64,000 nucleotides of DNA from Mucilaginibacter sp. JRF (GCF_015223065.1 NZ_JADFBY010000003.1:186001-250000); one strand, 5' to 3'; shown: positions 1 through 9,339, counted from the stretch's first letter. Made by a program: numbers and translations. Notes: generated by a model from the letters alone, not told the origin.

Positions 1-281
1 TGATGAAACACATTGGCTTTGGTCCGCACGTGTTGCCATTGCTGAGTGTATTAAAAGTTTTAGGGTCGATAGCCTTATTAGTACCCGGCTTTGCAAGGCT
101 TAAGGAATGGGCTTATGCCGGTTTTACTTTCGACTTGCTGGGTGCCGTATATTCCTTTATCGCCGCCGGCGATCCGCCTATGATGTGGGCTCCTATATTG
201 CTGGGCTTTGTTTTCATTGCCATGTCGTACATCTTTTGGCACAAAAAGTTGAAGCTAAAGGCTGCCCAATCACTCCGGTAA
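1..281 (+). CDS. DoxX-like family membrane protein, 5' end cut by window
   Basis: About 92 residues are visible, starting at a Met codon at base 3, with roughly three hydrophobic segments (about residues 10-30, 36-52 and 58-76) and the motif LKEWAYAGF. That motif and the short hydrophobic layout fit small four-helix DoxX-like membrane proteins, usually about 120-130 residues. The N-terminal helix is therefore probably outside the window, and the Met at base 3 is unlikely to be the true start. The function of these proteins is poorly defined. A two-way terminator follows. Confidence 0.6.
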   Translation, partial: MKHIGFGPHVLPLLSVLKVLGSIALLVPGFARLKEWAYAGFTFDLLGAVYSFIAAGDPPMMWAPILLGFVFIAMSYIFWHKKLKLKAAQSLR

Positions 282-294
282 CATATCAACCATA

Positions 295-329
295 AAAAAA
301 GCCCGCCGTTTTAAAACGGCGGGCTTTGC
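295..329. terminator. Bidirectional intrinsic terminator between doxX-like gene and clpC
   Basis: A perfect 12-bp inverted repeat (arms 301-312 and 313-324) starts GCCCGCCG and has A and T runs on either side. It can end the rightward DoxX-like transcript and the leftward clpC transcript. Confidence 0.85.
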
Positions 330-354
330 TATGTTCAAAAGAATTTAACGACAA

Positions 355-2886
355 TTACTTCGATTCTTCTTCAGTTGTTTTATCCTGATTCTTTTTATCG
401 ATGATCTTGATCTGGTCGGCTTCCTTGTCGTAGTCTACCTCCATTACGTCACCATCATTCAGTTCACCTTTCAGTATTTCCTCTGCAATCGGATCTTCCA
501 GGTATTTCTGGATAGCACGTTTTAACGGACGGGCACCAAACTGTGAGTCGTAACCTTTTTCGGCAATGAACTCTTTTGCGTTATCAGTAAGCTCAATTTT
601 GTAGCCTAAGCTGTTAACACGGCTAAACAGGTGAGCCAATTCGATATCGATAATTTTGAATATCTCATCTTTACCCAGTGAGTTGAACACGATAACATCA
701 TCAATACGGTTCAGGAACTCCGGCGCGAATGCACGCTTCAACGCGTTCTCTATCACACCTCTTGAGTGCGCCTCGGCCTGTATGGTTTTGGCGGTAGTGG
801 TAAAACCAACACCCTGGCCAAAATCCTTCAACTGGCGTGCGCCAATGTTTGATGTCATGATGATGATGGTATTCCTGAAGTCTACTTTGCGGCCTAATGA
901 GTCGGTCAGCTGGCCTTCATCCAACACCTGTAACAGTATGTTGAATACATCAGGGTGCGCTTTCTCAATCTCATCAAGCAATACAACCGCGTATGGTTTA
1001 CGGCGTACCTTTTCGGTCAACTGTCCGCCTTCTTCGTAACCTACGTAGCCCGGAGGCGCTCCTACCAAGCGCGATACCGCGAATTTCTCCATGTACTCGC
1101 TCATATCAATTTGTATCAGCGCGTCCTCGGTATCAAACATAAAACGGGCAAGCTCCTTAGCCAACTCAGTTTTACCTACACCCGTAGGGCCCAGGAATAT
1201 GAATGAGCCAATAGGTTTCTTCGGATCTTTTAAACCGGCACGGGTACGTTGTATAGCACGTGTCAGTTTCTTGATCGCGTCGTCCTGACCGATGATCTTG
1301 CCTGATATGGTATTGGTCATGGCAAGCAGTTTAGCGCTATCGGCCTGGCCAACCTTTTGTACCGGTATACCGGTCATCATGGCTACAACCTCGGCAACAT
1401 TATCCTCGCTAACCGTGTAGCGTTTTGATTTTGTTTCGGCTTCCCAAACTGATTTTGCCTGGTCAAGTTCTTCAAGCAGGTGCTTTTCAGTATCGCGAAG
1501 CTTAGCGGCTTCCTCATACTTCTGGCTGCGAACAACCTTATTTTTCTCGATCTTGATCTGCTCTATCTTCTGCTCAATATCCAGTATGTTTTGTGGTACG
1601 TGGATATTGGTCAGGTGCACACGTGAGCCCGATTCATCCAATGCGTCAATCGCCTTATCAGGTAAAAACCTGTCGGTAATATAGCGGGTGGTCAGGTTAA
1701 CACAAGCCACAATAGCTTCCGGAGTGTAGGCTACACCATGGTGTTCTTCGTATTTCTCCTTAATGCGGTTCAAAATCTCAATGGTTTCATCAGGCGTAGC
1801 CGGTTCAACCATTACCTTTTGGAAACGACGATCTAAAGCGCCATCTTTTTCAATGTACTGGCGATACTCGTCTAAAGTTGTCGCGCCGATGCATTGTATC
1901 TCTCCCCTGGCTAATGCCGGTTTGAACATGTTTGAGGCATCCAGCGAACCTGATGCGCCACCTGCACCCACAATGGTGTGGATCTCATCAATAAACAGGA
2001 TCACGTCCGGAGATTTTTCAAGCTCGTTCATCACGGCTTTCATGCGCTCCTCAAACTGGCCGCGGTATTTGGTACCTGCCACTAATGAGGCCAGATCAAG
2101 CGTAACCACACGTTTGTTGAACAACACGCGCGATACCTTGCGCTGCACAATGCGCAGTGCCAAACCTTCGGCAATGGCTGATTTACCCACGCCCGGTTCA
2201 CCTATCAAAATAGGGTTGTTCTTTTTACGACGTGACAGGATCTGCGATACACGCTCGATCTCTTTTTCACGACCAACGATAGGGTCCAAACGACCTTCCT
2301 CGGCAGCCTTGGTCAAATCGCGGCCAAAGTTGTCAAGCACCGGTGTTTTTGATTTAATGTCTGACACCTTTTTAGGCTGGCTGAATGATTCTTCTTCTTT
2401 AAAATCATCATCGCCACCTGTTGATGAGCCCGGCATCTCGTCGGTAATATCGTTTTTGTGCGATTCAACTGCCGCCTTGAATACTTCGTAATTCACATTG
2501 AACTGCGACAGTATCTGCGAGGCAATATTATCCTCATCGCGAAGGATTGATAGTAACAAGTGCTCTGTACCTATCACATCGCTTTTAAATATTTTTGCTT
2601 CAAGGTAAGTTATCTTCAATACCTTTTCGGCTTGTTTGGTAAGCGGTATGCTACCAATGTTTACGTTAGTTCCGGTTGTTCCCTTTACGGCATCTTCAAC
2701 AGCACGGCGCAGTTTAGCGGTATCAACGCTAAACCCCTTAAGCAATTTTATTGCTACACCGTCACCATCGCGAATTAAACCTAACAAAAGATGCTCGGTA
2801 CCTATATAATCATGCCCAAGGCGAATAGCCTCTTCCCTGCTATATTGTATCACATCCTTAACGCGCGGCGAAAATTTAGCTTCCAT
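355..2886 (-). CDS. clpC: ATP-dependent Clp protease ATP-binding subunit ClpC
   Basis: A class-I Clp/Hsp100 AAA+ unfoldase of 843 residues that feeds substrates to ClpP in the cytoplasm. Visible in order: two Clp N-terminal repeats (about residues 1-150), an acidic Gly/Ser linker, AAA domain 1 with Walker A GEPGVGKSA (about 230), a UVR-type middle segment (about 435-475, SQKYEEAAKLRD), AAA domain 2 with Walker A GPTGVGKTE (about 580), and a ClpB-type C-terminal domain with a charged tail. The UVR segment and short middle domain make it ClpC rather than ClpA or ClpB. Length is normal. It is a single gene bounded by a terminator, with no neighbouring mcsA/mcsB or ctsR, as expected outside Firmicutes. 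Confidence 0.95.
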   Translation of the reverse strand: MEAKFSPRVKDVIQYSREEAIRLGHDYIGTEHLLLGLIRDGDGVAIKLLKGFSVDTAKLRRAVEDAVKGTTGTNVNIGSIPLTKQAEKVLKITYLEAKIFKSDVIGTEHLLLSILRDEDNIASQILSQFNVNYEVFKAAVESHKNDITDEMPGSSTGGDDDFKEEESFSQPKKVSDIKSKTPVLDNFGRDLTKAAEEGRLDPIVGREKEIERVSQILSRRKKNNPILIGEPGVGKSAIAEGLALRIVQRKVSRVLFNKRVVTLDLASLVAGTKYRGQFEERMKAVMNELEKSPDVILFIDEIHTIVGAGGASGSLDASNMFKPALARGEIQCIGATTLDEYRQYIEKDGALDRRFQKVMVEPATPDETIEILNRIKEKYEEHHGVAYTPEAIVACVNLTTRYITDRFLPDKAIDALDESGSRVHLTNIHVPQNILDIEQKIEQIKIEKNKVVRSQKYEEAAKLRDTEKHLLEELDQAKSVWEAETKSKRYTVSEDNVAEVVAMMTGIPVQKVGQADSAKLLAMTNTISGKIIGQDDAIKKLTRAIQRTRAGLKDPKKPIGSFIFLGPTGVGKTELAKELARFMFDTEDALIQIDMSEYMEKFAVSRLVGAPPGYVGYEEGGQLTEKVRRKPYAVVLLDEIEKAHPDVFNILLQVLDEGQLTDSLGRKVDFRNTIIIMTSNIGARQLKDFGQGVGFTTTAKTIQAEAHSRGVIENALKRAFAPEFLNRIDDVIVFNSLGKDEIFKIIDIELAHLFSRVNSLGYKIELTDNAKEFIAEKGYDSQFGARPLKRAIQKYLEDPIAEEILKGELNDGDVMEVDYDKEADQIKIIDKKNQDKTTEEESK

Positions 2887-3289
2887 ATATAATACCTTTC
2901 TTATGAGTGAACGTCCCTAAAATTTATCAATTCGCTATCAATAGTTAAAAAGACGTGTTTCGTATACTTTTATCAACAACACTGCCAATATTTTTCGACT
3001 ATTTAAAACAGACACTGTGATGGTAATGCAATCTATAAATTTTAACCAATCCCAACAATATTATAACAACAAAAGCGGTGTTTTTCTTTCATTTTTTACA
3101 AATACGTTGTAATCCAATATATTGATACGTTGAACAGGCAAAAAGTTTAATAAATACAACCCAACGGAGTAAACTTTATACATAACGGCAAATTCGTCAG
3201 CAATTATGCCATATCGGCACAAAAACTTTATTGGCAGTTGCACGTACTTTTAATATCGCTATCTTTATCTAACTAAAATTAAACCAATT
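2887..3289. other. Intergenic region between divergent clpC and a secreted hypothetical
   Basis: This is 403 bases of A/T-rich sequence. A 60-residue leftward reading frame (3061-3243) has no recognisable features and is not called. No clear TAnnTTTG promoter is visible for clpC. A candidate promoter for the rightward gene is listed separately. Confidence 0.5.
3237..3267 (+). promoter_or_regulatory. Candidate Bacteroidota promoter for the 3290 gene
   Basis: GTTG at 3237-3240 (-33 like) is followed after 19 bases by TATCTTTA at 3260-3267, which matches TAnnTTTG in 7 of 8 positions. It lies 22 bases before the start codon. Confidence 0.45.
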
Positions 3290-3799
3290 ATGTTAAACCT
3301 AAAGTATTACATCGTAACAATTATGCTATTCGCAGTGTGCACTGTTAACGCGCAAACAAAAAAAGCCGATAGCCAGCCCGATTACTATGTTAACTCCACC
3401 AAGTTGAACAGGGCTTATTTTCCTTACATTAAGAGTGATTACATACAGGAGATACATGTAATTAAAAATGACGCCGATCACCCTAATGGTGTAATTTACG
3501 TTACGCTTAAGGATGAAGAAATGGTGGGGAAAATATTATCCGACAAGTTGATGTCGATAAAAGATATTCTGCTTAAAAAGGGCCTCAAAATAAATAAAAA
3601 CAAACCTGCCATTTATGTTTGGGATAGTAAATTACTTACCGATACTGCCAATGTGCGCGTGCCCGAAAGCTTTTTAGTAAGTGTTGAAGTTACCCCGGCG
3701 GCAAATATGCCTTACTTTAAAACCGCCATGCCCAATACATCTGTAGTTACCGTACTTACACGGAGGGCTGATGCAGAGGTATCAGTAAGAGGCCGGTAA
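3290..3799 (+). CDS. Secreted hypothetical protein
   Basis: 169 residues with a clear signal peptide (hydrophobic core YYIVTIMLFAVC, cleavage near VNAQ). The mature part is soluble, with mixed alpha/beta character and stretches such as GVIYVTLKDEE and PESFLVSVEVTP. The short repeats of the 'predicted beta-strand then MV/IL' type recall TonB-carboxy-terminal or plug-adjacent secreted Bacteroidota proteins, but I recognise no family. It stands alone between clpC and ettA, with its own candidate promoter. Function is unknown. Confidence 0.75.
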   Translation: MLNLKYYIVTIMLFAVCTVNAQTKKADSQPDYYVNSTKLNRAYFPYIKSDYIQEIHVIKNDADHPNGVIYVTLKDEEMVGKILSDKLMSIKDILLKKGLKINKNKPAIYVWDSKLLTDTANVRVPESFLVSVEVTPAANMPYFKTAMPNTSVVTVLTRRADAEVSVRGR

Positions 3800-3815
3800 A
3801 CCTTTGTTGCATTTT

Positions 3816-3848
3816 TTTGGCTAATTAATATTCATTAGCAGATATTTG
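3816..3848 (+). promoter_or_regulatory. Candidate promoter for ettA
   Basis: TTTG at 3816-3819 and GATATTTG at 3841-3848 (7 of 8 matches to TAnnTTTG) are separated by 21 bases. The start codon follows 19 bases later. Confidence 0.45.
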
Positions 3849-3867
3849 CCCCTCTAACAAGAATATA

Positions 3868-5547
3868 ATGGCAGACGAAAAGATAATATTCTCGATGGCC
3901 GGGGTGAATAAGATATTCCCGCCGCAAAAACAAGTTCTTAAGAACATATACCTCTCCTTTTTTTACGGCGCTAAAATTGGCGTTATCGGTTTAAATGGTT
4001 CAGGTAAATCATCATTATTAAAGATAATTGCCGGGGTCGATAAATCATTCCAGGGCGAAGTGGTATTCTCGCCGGGTTATACTGTGGGTATGCTAAGCCA
4101 GGAGCCTGAGCTGGACCCTGAAAAAACCGTACGCGAAGTGGTTGAGGAAGGCGTTGCCGAAATAACCTCCATTTTAAAGGAGTACGAAGACATTAACGAA
4201 AAATTTGGACTGGAAGAATACTACAGCGATGCCGATAAAATGGATAAGCTGATGGCCCGCCAGGGTGAATTGCAGGACAAGATTGACGCCGTGAACGCCT
4301 GGGAGCTTGACACCAAGTTGGAACGCGCTATGGATGCACTGCGTTGCCCCGAGCCTGATACCAAGATAGCCGTACTATCGGGCGGTGAGCGCCGCCGTGT
4401 GGCCTTGTGCCGTTTGTTATTGCAGGAGCCGGATGTGTTACTGCTGGATGAGCCTACCAACCACCTGGATGCTGAATCTATCGACTGGTTGGAGCAACAC
4501 CTGCAACAATATAAAGGCACGGTGATCGCCGTAACGCACGACCGTTACTTCCTGGACAATGTGGCCGGTTGGATACTGGAGCTTGACCGTGGCGAGGGTA
4601 TTCCGTGGAAAGGCAATTACTCATCGTGGCTTGACCAAAAAGCCAAGCGCCTTGCACAGGAAGAAAAAACCGAAAGCAAGCGCCAAAAAACACTGGAGCG
4701 TGAGTTGGAATGGGTGCGCATGGCACCAAAGGCCCGCCAGGCAAAAGGCAAGGCCCGTTTATCAAACTACGAGAAACTGGCATCCGAAGAAACTAAGGAC
4801 AGAGAAGAAAAACTGGAGCTGTTCATTCCACCGGGCCCGCGTTTGGGCAATGTGGTTATTGAGGCTACCAATGTTACTAAAGCTTATGGCGATAAGGTAT
4901 TGTTTGAGAACCTGAGCTTTTCACTGCCACCGGCGGGCATAGTGGGCATCATAGGCCCTAACGGCGCGGGTAAAACCACCCTGTTCCGCCTTATTACCGG
5001 GCAGGAAAGACCCGATGCAGGTACCTTCCGCGTAGGCGAAACCGTAGCTTTAGGCTATGTTGACCAGATGCACGATGACCTGGATGCCAATAAATCAGTA
5101 TGGGAGAATGTTACCGGCGGCACCGATAACATTGTGGTGGGCAACCGCACCATCAACTCACGTGCTTATGTATCGCGCTTTAACTTTAACGGTGCCGATC
5201 AGCAGAAAAAAATCGGCGTACTATCGGGCGGTGAGCGTAACCGCGTGCACCTGGCCATCACCCTTAAAAAGGGCAGTAACGTATTGCTGCTAGATGAGCC
5301 TACCAATGATATTGACGTAAATACCCTGCGCTCGTTAGAAGAAGCGCTGGAAAACTTTGGCGGCTGCGCCGTGGTGATCAGTCACGACCGCTGGTTCCTT
5401 GACCGTATTTGTACCCACATACTGGCCTTTGAGGGCGACTCGCAGGTTTATTTCTTCGAGGGTAACTACTCTGAGTACGAGGAGAACCGCAAAAAACGCC
5501 TTGGCGATGTGGCACCTAAACGCATCAAATACAAAAAATTAGGATAA
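3868..5547 (+). CDS. ettA: Energy-dependent translational throttle protein EttA (ABC-F)
   Basis: An ABC-F ATPase of 559 residues with two nucleotide-binding domains and no membrane segments. It binds the ribosomal E site and gates entry into elongation according to ATP/ADP. Visible: Walker A GLNGSGKSS (about residue 43), signature LSGGERRRVAL with Walker B LLLDEPTNHLD (about 170-198), the charged linker between domains (about 245-310), second Walker A GPNGAGKTT, second LSGGERNRVHL and LLLDEPTNDID. The long arm after the first Walker A and the length are typical of EttA. It is monocistronic, ending in a good terminator. Confidence 0.93.
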   Translation: MADEKIIFSMAGVNKIFPPQKQVLKNIYLSFFYGAKIGVIGLNGSGKSSLLKIIAGVDKSFQGEVVFSPGYTVGMLSQEPELDPEKTVREVVEEGVAEITSILKEYEDINEKFGLEEYYSDADKMDKLMARQGELQDKIDAVNAWELDTKLERAMDALRCPEPDTKIAVLSGGERRRVALCRLLLQEPDVLLLDEPTNHLDAESIDWLEQHLQQYKGTVIAVTHDRYFLDNVAGWILELDRGEGIPWKGNYSSWLDQKAKRLAQEEKTESKRQKTLERELEWVRMAPKARQAKGKARLSNYEKLASEETKDREEKLELFIPPGPRLGNVVIEATNVTKAYGDKVLFENLSFSLPPAGIVGIIGPNGAGKTTLFRLITGQERPDAGTFRVGETVALGYVDQMHDDLDANKSVWENVTGGTDNIVVGNRTINSRAYVSRFNFNGADQQKKIGVLSGGERNRVHLAITLKKGSNVLLLDEPTNDIDVNTLRSLEEALENFGGCAVVISHDRWFLDRICTHILAFEGDSQVYFFEGNYSEYEENRKKRLGDVAPKRIKYKKLG

Positions 5548-5553
5548 TACTTT

Positions 5554-5583
5554 AAAATGCCGGTACTTGCCGGCATTTTTTAT
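5554..5583 (+). terminator. Intrinsic terminator after ettA
   Basis: Arms AAAATGCCGG (5554-5563) and CCGGCATTTT (5570-5579) enclose a 6-base loop and run into a T tract. Confidence 0.85.
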
Positions 5584-5729
5584 TTGCATACAGCGGTTTT
5601 TGTCCAAATATTTAATGCCTTTTTAATAACTACACCGCTGCATTAGCCTGCAACAAGTATCACTTTGTAAAAAAAGAGTATAATTCAGGTAACAATTGCA
5701 ATGGATTTCCATTTTATAAAATCAATAAT

Positions 5730-5737
5730 TAGATTTG
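5730..5737 (+). promoter_or_regulatory. Candidate -7 element for pdhA-pdhC
   Basis: TAGATTTG is an exact match to the Bacteroidota -7 consensus TAnnTTTG, 30 bases before the pdhA ATG. The -33 position is weak (TTTC near 5706). A longer in-frame start at 5735 would overlap this element, which supports the start at 5768. Confidence 0.6.
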
Positions 5738-5767
5738 CGCATCTTAAAAAAAGGTTCTTTAATAAAC

Positions 5768-6763
5768 ATGAGTTCAATCGAAATAAATAAAGACACCTAC
5801 CTGATGTGGTACGAGTCGATGCAGTTGATGCGCAAGTTCGAGGAAAAAACCGGACAACTTTATGGTCAGCAAAAAATCAGGGGCTTTTGCCACTTGTACA
5901 TAGGTCAGGAAGCTGTGCTTGCCGGTGCAATGTCGGTAATCCGTCATGAGGATAGTTTGATCACTGCTTATCGTGATCACGCCCATGCACTTGCAAAGGG
6001 GACAGCACCTAAAGCTGTAATGGCCGAAATGTACGGCAAAGCTACAGGCTGTTCAAAAGGTAAAGGTGGCTCGATGCACATGTTCGACAAAGAGAACCAT
6101 TTTTACGGTGGCCACGGTATAGTAGGCGGCCAGATCCCACTGGGTGCAGGTATCGCTTTTGCCGAAAAATACAAAGGCACTGACAATGTGAACGTTTGCT
6201 ACATGGGCGACGGTGCCGTACGTCAGGGTGCTTTGAACGAAACCTTTAACATGGCTGCCCTTTGGAAACTGCCTGTTATATTTATTTGCGAAAACAATGG
6301 CTACGCCATGGGTACATCAGTAGCGCGTACTACTATTGAACCGGATATTTTTAAATTAGGTATACCTTACGGCATCCCTTCATCAGCAGTTGATGGTATG
6401 GACCCGGTTGCGGTACACAACGCTATGGACGAGGCCGTACAACGCGCCCGTGCAGGCGAAGGCCCAACCTTTTTGGAGATGCGTACTTACCGCTACAAAG
6501 GTCACTCTATGTCTGACCCGCAAAAATACCGTACCAAAGAGGAGCTTGAAAGCTACAAAGCGAAAGATCCTATTGAAACGGTAAAACAAACTATACTTAA
6601 AGAAGGTTATGCCGATGAGAAATGGTTTGAGGAGATCGACGCCAAGATAAAAGCTACGGTTGATGAAGCGGTACAATTTGCTGAAGAATCACCATGGCCA
6701 GAGGCATCAGAGCTTTATACTGATGTTTATGTGCAACAAGATTATCCTTACATTTTAGACTAA
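5768..6763 (+). CDS. pdhA: Pyruvate dehydrogenase E1 component subunit alpha
   Basis: 331 residues from the chosen ATG. It is the thiamine-diphosphate half of the E1 heterotetramer that decarboxylates pyruvate. Visible: the family N-terminal region with GFCHLYIGQEAV, the GHGIVGGQ loop, the thiamine-diphosphate motif running from GDGAVRQG to ENNGYAMGT (about residues 152-190), and the conserved YRYKGHSMSDP loop near residue 245. A further ATG-less extension to 5735 was rejected because it reads through the promoter. The E2 gene follows after 22 bases. The E1-beta gene is not adjacent, so pdhB must lie elsewhere. Confidence 0.95.
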   Translation: MSSIEINKDTYLMWYESMQLMRKFEEKTGQLYGQQKIRGFCHLYIGQEAVLAGAMSVIRHEDSLITAYRDHAHALAKGTAPKAVMAEMYGKATGCSKGKGGSMHMFDKENHFYGGHGIVGGQIPLGAGIAFAEKYKGTDNVNVCYMGDGAVRQGALNETFNMAALWKLPVIFICENNGYAMGTSVARTTIEPDIFKLGIPYGIPSSAVDGMDPVAVHNAMDEAVQRARAGEGPTFLEMRTYRYKGHSMSDPQKYRTKEELESYKAKDPIETVKQTILKEGYADEKWFEEIDAKIKATVDEAVQFAEESPWPEASELYTDVYVQQDYPYILD

Positions 6764-6785
6764 CCGTTATACACACAAATATAAT

Positions 6786-8450
6786 ATGGCTGAAGTAGTT
6801 AAAATGCCAAAAATGAGCGATACCATGACCGAAGGGGTATTGGCTAAATGGCATAAAAAAGTTGGCGATCAGGTAAAATCAGGCGATGTATTGGCCGAGG
6901 TTGAAACTGATAAAGCCACTATGGATTTTGAATCATTTCAGGACGGTACACTGCTTTACATCGGTGTTGAAGAAGGTGCCGCTGTACCGGTTGACGCTGT
7001 TATTGCCGTTTTAGGTAAAGAGGGCGAGGACTACAAAGCTGCACTTGACGCTGAAGGCGGTAGCGCCCCGGCCGATAAGAAAGAGGAAAAACCAGCCGAA
7101 GATAAAAAAGAAGAAAGCAAACCAGCGGGCGAAAGCAAACCAAAGGTTGACCTTTCAAGCATACCTGCCGCGGTAATACGTATGCCTTTACTGAGCGATA
7201 CCATGACCGAGGGCGTTATCAACAAATGGAACTTTAAAGTAGGCGACAAAGTAAAATCTGACGACTCACTGGCCGATGTTGAAACCGACAAAGCCACTAT
7301 GGAAGTTGTTGGTTACGAAGAAGGCACCCTGCTTTACATTGGTGTTAAAGAAGGCGAAGCCGCCAAGGTTAACGACATTATAGCCATTGTGGGTAAAGAA
7401 GGCACCGATATTCAACCATTATTAGATGGTGGAGCTGATACTGGTAGCAGTAGCACCAGCGATAGCAGTGAAGAAAAAGCTGACAAAGAAACCGCAACTG
7501 CTTCTGCAACAGCTACTAAAGAAGAAGCTGCTTCTGCTACTAACGATGACGACAGCCGCGTTAAAGCTTCTCCGTTAGCACGTAAGATCGCTAAGGATAA
7601 AGGCATCAACCTGAACGAGGTTAAAGGCACTGCCGAAGGTGGCCGCATTGTGAAGAAAGATATCGAAGGCTTTACCCCATCAACTAAAGAAGTTCAGGAA
7701 GCCGCTAAAGATGCTGCTCCGGCTGCTAAGGCTGAAAAAGCTATCTCATTGCCAACTTACACCGGCGAGGAGAAATTTACCGAGAAACCGGTTACGCAAA
7801 TGCGTAAGGCTATCGGTCGCCGCTTGTCTGAAAGCTTATTCACCGCGCCGCATTTCTTTGTAACCATGTCTATCGATATGGATGCAGCCATTGCAGCCCG
7901 TGTTAAAATGAACGACATTGCCCCGGTTAAAATATCATTTAACGACTTGGTGCTTAAAGCCTGTGCCGTTGCATTAAGGCAACACCCGGCCATTAACTCA
8001 GCCTGGTTAGGCGATAAGATCCGCTTTAACGAGCACGTACACATTGGCGTAGCCGTAGCGGTTGATGAAGGCCTGTTGGTACCGGTTGTTAAATTCGCTG
8101 ATGGCAAATCATTAAGCCACCTGTCGGTTGAGGTAAAAGAATTCGCTAAGAAAGCTAAGGACAAAAAACTTCAGCCTAACGAAATGGAAGGCTCAACCTT
8201 CACCATATCAAACTTAGGTATGTTTGGTGTTGATGAGTTTACCGCCATTATTAACACACCAAACTCATGTATATTAGCGGTTAGCGGTATACAGGCAGTA
8301 CCGGTTGTTAAAAACGGCGCTGTAGTACCGGGCAACGTAATGAAGGTTACCTTAAGCTCTGACCACCGCACAGTTGACGGTGCCTCAGCAGCGGCCTTCC
8401 TGCAAACCCTGAAAGCACTATTAGAAGAACCGGTAAGGTTACTGATATAA
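6786..8450 (+). CDS. pdhC: Pyruvate dehydrogenase E2, dihydrolipoamide acetyltransferase with two lipoyl domains
   Basis: 554 residues, the core of the PDH complex that moves acetyl groups to CoA. Domains in order: lipoyl domain 1 (1-80, lysine in ETDKATMDF), an Ala/Glu/Lys linker, lipoyl domain 2 (about 130-210, lysine in ETDKATMEV), a Ser/Thr/Ala/Glu linker, a peripheral-subunit-binding domain (about 258-295, KASPLARKIAKDKG), a linker, and the catalytic domain (about 325-554) with the terminal catalytic motif DHRTVDG. The two near-identical lipoyl modules point to internal duplication. Cotranscribed with pdhA. Confidence 0.95.
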   Translation: MAEVVKMPKMSDTMTEGVLAKWHKKVGDQVKSGDVLAEVETDKATMDFESFQDGTLLYIGVEEGAAVPVDAVIAVLGKEGEDYKAALDAEGGSAPADKKEEKPAEDKKEESKPAGESKPKVDLSSIPAAVIRMPLLSDTMTEGVINKWNFKVGDKVKSDDSLADVETDKATMEVVGYEEGTLLYIGVKEGEAAKVNDIIAIVGKEGTDIQPLLDGGADTGSSSTSDSSEEKADKETATASATATKEEAASATNDDDSRVKASPLARKIAKDKGINLNEVKGTAEGGRIVKKDIEGFTPSTKEVQEAAKDAAPAAKAEKAISLPTYTGEEKFTEKPVTQMRKAIGRRLSESLFTAPHFFVTMSIDMDAAIAARVKMNDIAPVKISFNDLVLKACAVALRQHPAINSAWLGDKIRFNEHVHIGVAVAVDEGLLVPVVKFADGKSLSHLSVEVKEFAKKAKDKKLQPNEMEGSTFTISNLGMFGVDEFTAIINTPNSCILAVSGIQAVPVVKNGAVVPGNVMKVTLSSDHRTVDGASAAAFLQTLKALLEEPVRLLI

Positions 8451-8456
8451 TTTTTT

Positions 8457-8478
8457 GATTTCGAAATTCGAATTTTCA
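8457..8478. repeat. TTCGAA-rich inverted-repeat tract
   Basis: Just after the pdhC stop, short palindromes of the types TTTCGAAA and TTCGAA follow each other and run into the 49-bp repeat. Similar TTCGGATTT / AAATCCGAA arms occur after the tRNA gene near 16.0 kb. Confidence 0.45.
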
Positions 8479-8527
8479 ATTTCGAAATTTTGAAAAGCGA
8501 TGGGTTTAGGCTCATCGCTTTTTTTGT
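8479..8527 (+). repeat. 49-bp direct repeat, copy 1, containing the pdhC terminator
   Basis: Identical over all 49 bases to 9291-9339. It contains the hairpin AGCGATG...CATCGCT followed by seven Ts, so it should serve as an intrinsic terminator for pdhA-pdhC. Confidence 0.9.
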
Positions 8528-8555
8528 ATATATTTATATAAAACCTTGTTACAAA

Positions 8556-9281
8556 ATGAAACTGTTATTTTTTCTTCTTATAGCCGTATTAACTGTGTGT
8601 TCTGCTTGTGATAACTCCTCTAACAGCAAGAAAGATACACCTAAAGTTGACAGTGCCGTTTCTTCAACCACCAATCAGTCAAAAGGGCTTGTTGATAATA
8701 AAACAATCCCTGATAAATCTTTGCCTGACACTACTGTTACTATTAAATTTCCCGAAATATCACTCAATATCAATCGATTAGTTTTATTTGAGGACACTAT
8801 AACAACTAAAGATGCCAAAGCAGATACGATGTATTTAATTGCCGGTTTGGGCGAAACAATTGAAGGACAGCTTATATCAGTGAATTCTGATAATTTGCTT
8901 AATCTGAAATTGGAACAGCGTTATGAAACAAGCGTAACTATACAAGATGAAGGTCCGCATTGCGATTTGACTGAATGGAAACATTACGATTCGGAATGGA
9001 AACCTTTACCTAAAAACAAGAATGGTCAATTTACTTGCTTATCATATACCGAAGATGAGTGGCAAAAATTTCCGGATGTAAGTATTGCCGAATTAAAAAA
9101 AGCTGTTGAAAAACATTGTGGTGAGAGATGGAGCAACCACATAAAAAATGTAAAATCACCAACAGATTATCCAAGTGCAGTTAGTGTTAGCCGCTATTTT
9201 TTGAGGATAACGGGACAGCAAAAGAGTTCAAAAAAAGAGATTGAAAAATTAATTGTTATAGAAATACTGATGGGTTGCTAA
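8556..9281 (+). CDS. Lipoprotein-like hypothetical between two identical terminator repeats
   Basis: 241 residues from the ATG at 8556; the upstream in-frame extension reads through the pdhC terminator and was rejected. The N-terminus has a hydrophobic core (LLFFLLIAVLTV) and a weak lipobox CSAC, followed by a Ser/Asn/Lys/Thr-rich linker, typical of Bacteroidota surface lipoproteins. The mature domain carries several Cys and Trp residues (HCDLTEWKHYDSEWKPL) and ends with a charged helix. I recognise no family. Codon use is noticeably more A/T-rich than in its neighbours. With the flanking identical repeats, this suggests a recently acquired or moved gene. Confidence 0.8.
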   Translation: MKLLFFLLIAVLTVCSACDNSSNSKKDTPKVDSAVSSTTNQSKGLVDNKTIPDKSLPDTTVTIKFPEISLNINRLVLFEDTITTKDAKADTMYLIAGLGETIEGQLISVNSDNLLNLKLEQRYETSVTIQDEGPHCDLTEWKHYDSEWKPLPKNKNGQFTCLSYTEDEWQKFPDVSIAELKKAVEKHCGERWSNHIKNVKSPTDYPSAVSVSRYFLRITGQQKSSKKEIEKLIVIEILMGC

Positions 9282-9290
9282 TAAACCTAT

Positions 9291-9339
9291 ATTTCGAAAT
9301 TTTGAAAAGCGATGGGTTTAGGCTCATCGCTTTTTTTGT
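9291..9339 (+). repeat. 49-bp direct repeat, copy 2, containing a terminator
   Basis: An exact copy of 8479-8527, lying 9 bases after the lipoprotein gene's stop, with the same hairpin and T tract. Confidence 0.9.

Noticed and set aside
3061..3243. 60-residue minus-strand frame upstream of clpC
   Set aside because: No signal, helix or motif, A/T-rich promoter region between divergent genes; likely chance.
5735..5767. Longer start for pdhA
   Set aside because: The extension overlaps the TAGATTTG promoter and adds unrelated residues; the ATG at 5768 is preferred.
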